Below the pieces are notes generated by a model that searched no databases, was not told the origin of the DNA, and worked only from the letters and a program-made list of their open reading frames with translations. A DNA stretch of 64,000 nucleotides from Turritopsis dohrnii (lineage: Eukaryota > Cnidaria > Hydrozoa > Anthoathecata > Oceaniidae), in the NCBI GenBank assembly GCA_027922465.2, contig BQMF02000167.1:124001-188000 (forward strand), read 5' to 3'. The position numbers and the translations under genes were made by a program. Below, in pieces: positions 62,989 through 64,000 of this stretch (position 1 is the first letter of the stretch; each line of letters opens with the position of its first letter).

Positions 62989-64000
62989 ATGAACTACGAC
63001 AAGGTGCGGTATATTCCAAAATTCGGGCAACCCAGTACACTCTTAGCTGCTAAGAAACTCTGGGAGCAAAGGATCGTTGTGGATCAACAAGGGAGCTTTT
63101 TCATCGCTAAGTTTCGCGATATTTTCTCATTTCCGTTTGTACCCATGGAAAATGACAGATGGCTCGATATCGACATGTACCCAGGACAGTTATCTTTTGC
63201 TACCTGGTTAGCCACGACTGGTTGCGGCATATCAACGCAACATCTACACCATAAGAACCCTATGATTGCGAGCATCTACCGCTTTCACATCTATTTTCAG
63301 ATACGTCTGATCTTGAAGCAACTTGAAATTCCTCTACCAAGTGAACTAAGCTTCAACCCGCGAGATAACAAATACAATTCAAGTGCGTTCAAGACGCTCT
63401 CTGCAGAGTTTGACATACCAGCTGACAAGTTCTTCTGGCGATACCCTGCTCGCATGCGGAGAATTGGCAAGAGTTGGGAATTCTACGTTCAAAATGATGT
63501 TAATGCCGGGTTAAGTAGAGCTGGTATACAACGCTTGTCGCAGAGTACGCGGATGTACGCACGAATGCTTTTAGAAAGTCAGGCGAGTGCACGTTCCGTT
63601 ATAGCGGGTGACACTGGACGTGCCTTGGATGCTCAAAAGATCTTCATGACCGCAGTAGAGCAAGCGATCCGGAAAGACACCTCTTTAGCGGAAGAGATTG
63701 GTAAGTTCCAGAAAGCCTTCAGTTACGCTAGATCGGAACCTGATTTTGGCGTTGCCCTCGGTACATACCTAATACCCAGCGATTTAAAGCTGGGGAATCT
63801 CGACAACATCTCTGATTTTTCGACAAAGCTTACCGTTGCGACTCACATCGGTAAACTACCACCACCACCTAAACAACACTCTTTAGGAGGATTTCAGGGT
63901 CGCAGAATGGCTTCCTCCGATCCTCCAACATCTTCCGTTAAGCGAGCTCAAACGTCTTCCGTTAAGCAAGCTCAAACGTCTTCCGCTGCTAAGCAGCATG
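62989..64000 (+). CDS. Large conserved Maverick protein, open at window edge
   Basis: At least 337 codons from the ATG at 62,989, still open at the right edge. Begins MNYDKVRYIPKFGQPSTLLA. It contains QLSFATWLATTGCGISTQHL, FFWRYPARMRRIGKSWEFYV and ARMLLESQASARSVIAGDTG. From about residue 310 it becomes Ser/Lys/Ala-rich, with SSVKRAQTSSVKQAQTSS repeats. No domain of known function is recognised; similar N-terminal regions occur in other cnidarian Mavericks. Possibly a structural protein with a disordered tail. The remaining length is unknown. Confidence 0.7.
   Translation, partial: MNYDKVRYIPKFGQPSTLLAAKKLWEQRIVVDQQGSFFIAKFRDIFSFPFVPMENDRWLDIDMYPGQLSFATWLATTGCGISTQHLHHKNPMIASIYRFHIYFQIRLILKQLEIPLPSELSFNPRDNKYNSSAFKTLSAEFDIPADKFFWRYPARMRRIGKSWEFYVQNDVNAGLSRAGIQRLSQSTRMYARMLLESQASARSVIAGDTGRALDAQKIFMTAVEQAIRKDTSLAEEIGKFQKAFSYARSEPDFGVALGTYLIPSDLKLGNLDNISDFSTKLTVATHIGKLPPPPKQHSLGGFQGRRMASSDPPTSSVKRAQTSSVKQAQTSSAAKQH

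Larger units (their letters stand above)
50551..64000. mobile_element. Maverick/Polinton (adintovirus-like) element, right end cut
   Basis: The region carries a protein-primed family B DNA polymerase, a retrovirus-type DD35E integrase, small membrane protein genes, a minor-capsid-like gene and a BRO-N gene in compact order. This combination defines Mavericks/Polintons. The left boundary is not proven: no inverted partner is visible because the right end is outside the window, so the start given is a guess left of the iteron array. Most genes are intact, two are broken. Genes encoded after 64,000 should include the ATPase, protease and major capsid protein. Confidence 0.85.

Overview
The window is AT-rich animal nuclear DNA, probably from a cnidarian and perhaps a hydrozoan. 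The evidence is the mix of mobile elements (Maverick/Polinton, Merlin, hAT, pogo, Harbinger-type MITEs, several LINEs), a spliced host exon with GT/AG borders, and an innexin gene. The species assignment is an inference. Single-copy host sequence is scarce: the only clear host coding piece is one exon of a CAAX prenyl protease (ZMPSTE24/STE24 type) on the minus strand at 10.5 kb. The left 50 kb is otherwise intron, intergenic sequence and nested transposons.

Layout: 0-5.3 kb holds palindromic repeats and TA-flanked elements with TGTGAC ends. 6.0-9.7 kb holds head-to-tail duplications whose units end in a hairpin plus CTTGTT. 10.4-10.6 kb is the ZMPSTE24 exon, with a MITE in the adjacent intron. 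12.3-13.2 kb is a 128-bp satellite. 14.2-17.4 kb is a decayed LINE-like retroelement split by a MITE whose removal keeps the reading frame. 23.8-31.5 kb is bounded by perfect 43-bp inverted repeats and encloses a split hAT-like transposase. 32.0-32.8 kb is a reverse transcriptase fragment. 36.0-41.7 kb is a stack of nested insertions: a Harbinger-type MITE, a LINE with target-site duplication, a second MITE, and a three-level nest. 42.37-44.18 kb is a complete Merlin transposon with an intact transposase and perfect 93-bp inverted repeats. 44.5-50 kb carries two broken copies of a nuclease-like, cysteine-rich gene family, interrupted by pogo- and hAT-derived elements.

From about 50.8 kb to the right edge lies a Maverick/Polinton (adintovirus-like) element, cut off by the window end. 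It has an iteron-like array and a palindrome with two AP-1-type sites. These precede an intact protein-primed family B DNA polymerase. After a spacer come four small tightly packed genes (several membrane proteins), a DD35E integrase, two conserved small genes, an innexin, a BRO-N gene, a broken membrane protein gene, a frameshifted minor-capsid-like gene, and the start of a large conserved gene. The polymerase and integrase are the replication and integration modules. The packaging ATPase, protease and major capsid gene are not seen and would be expected further right.

The most notable observation is the captured innexin (gap-junction channel protein) on the minus strand at 59,595-60,653. 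It has four membrane spans, the YQW signature and paired extracellular cysteines, and is flanked by 55-59 bp direct repeats. It recalls the vinnexins of ichnoviruses, but in a Maverick.
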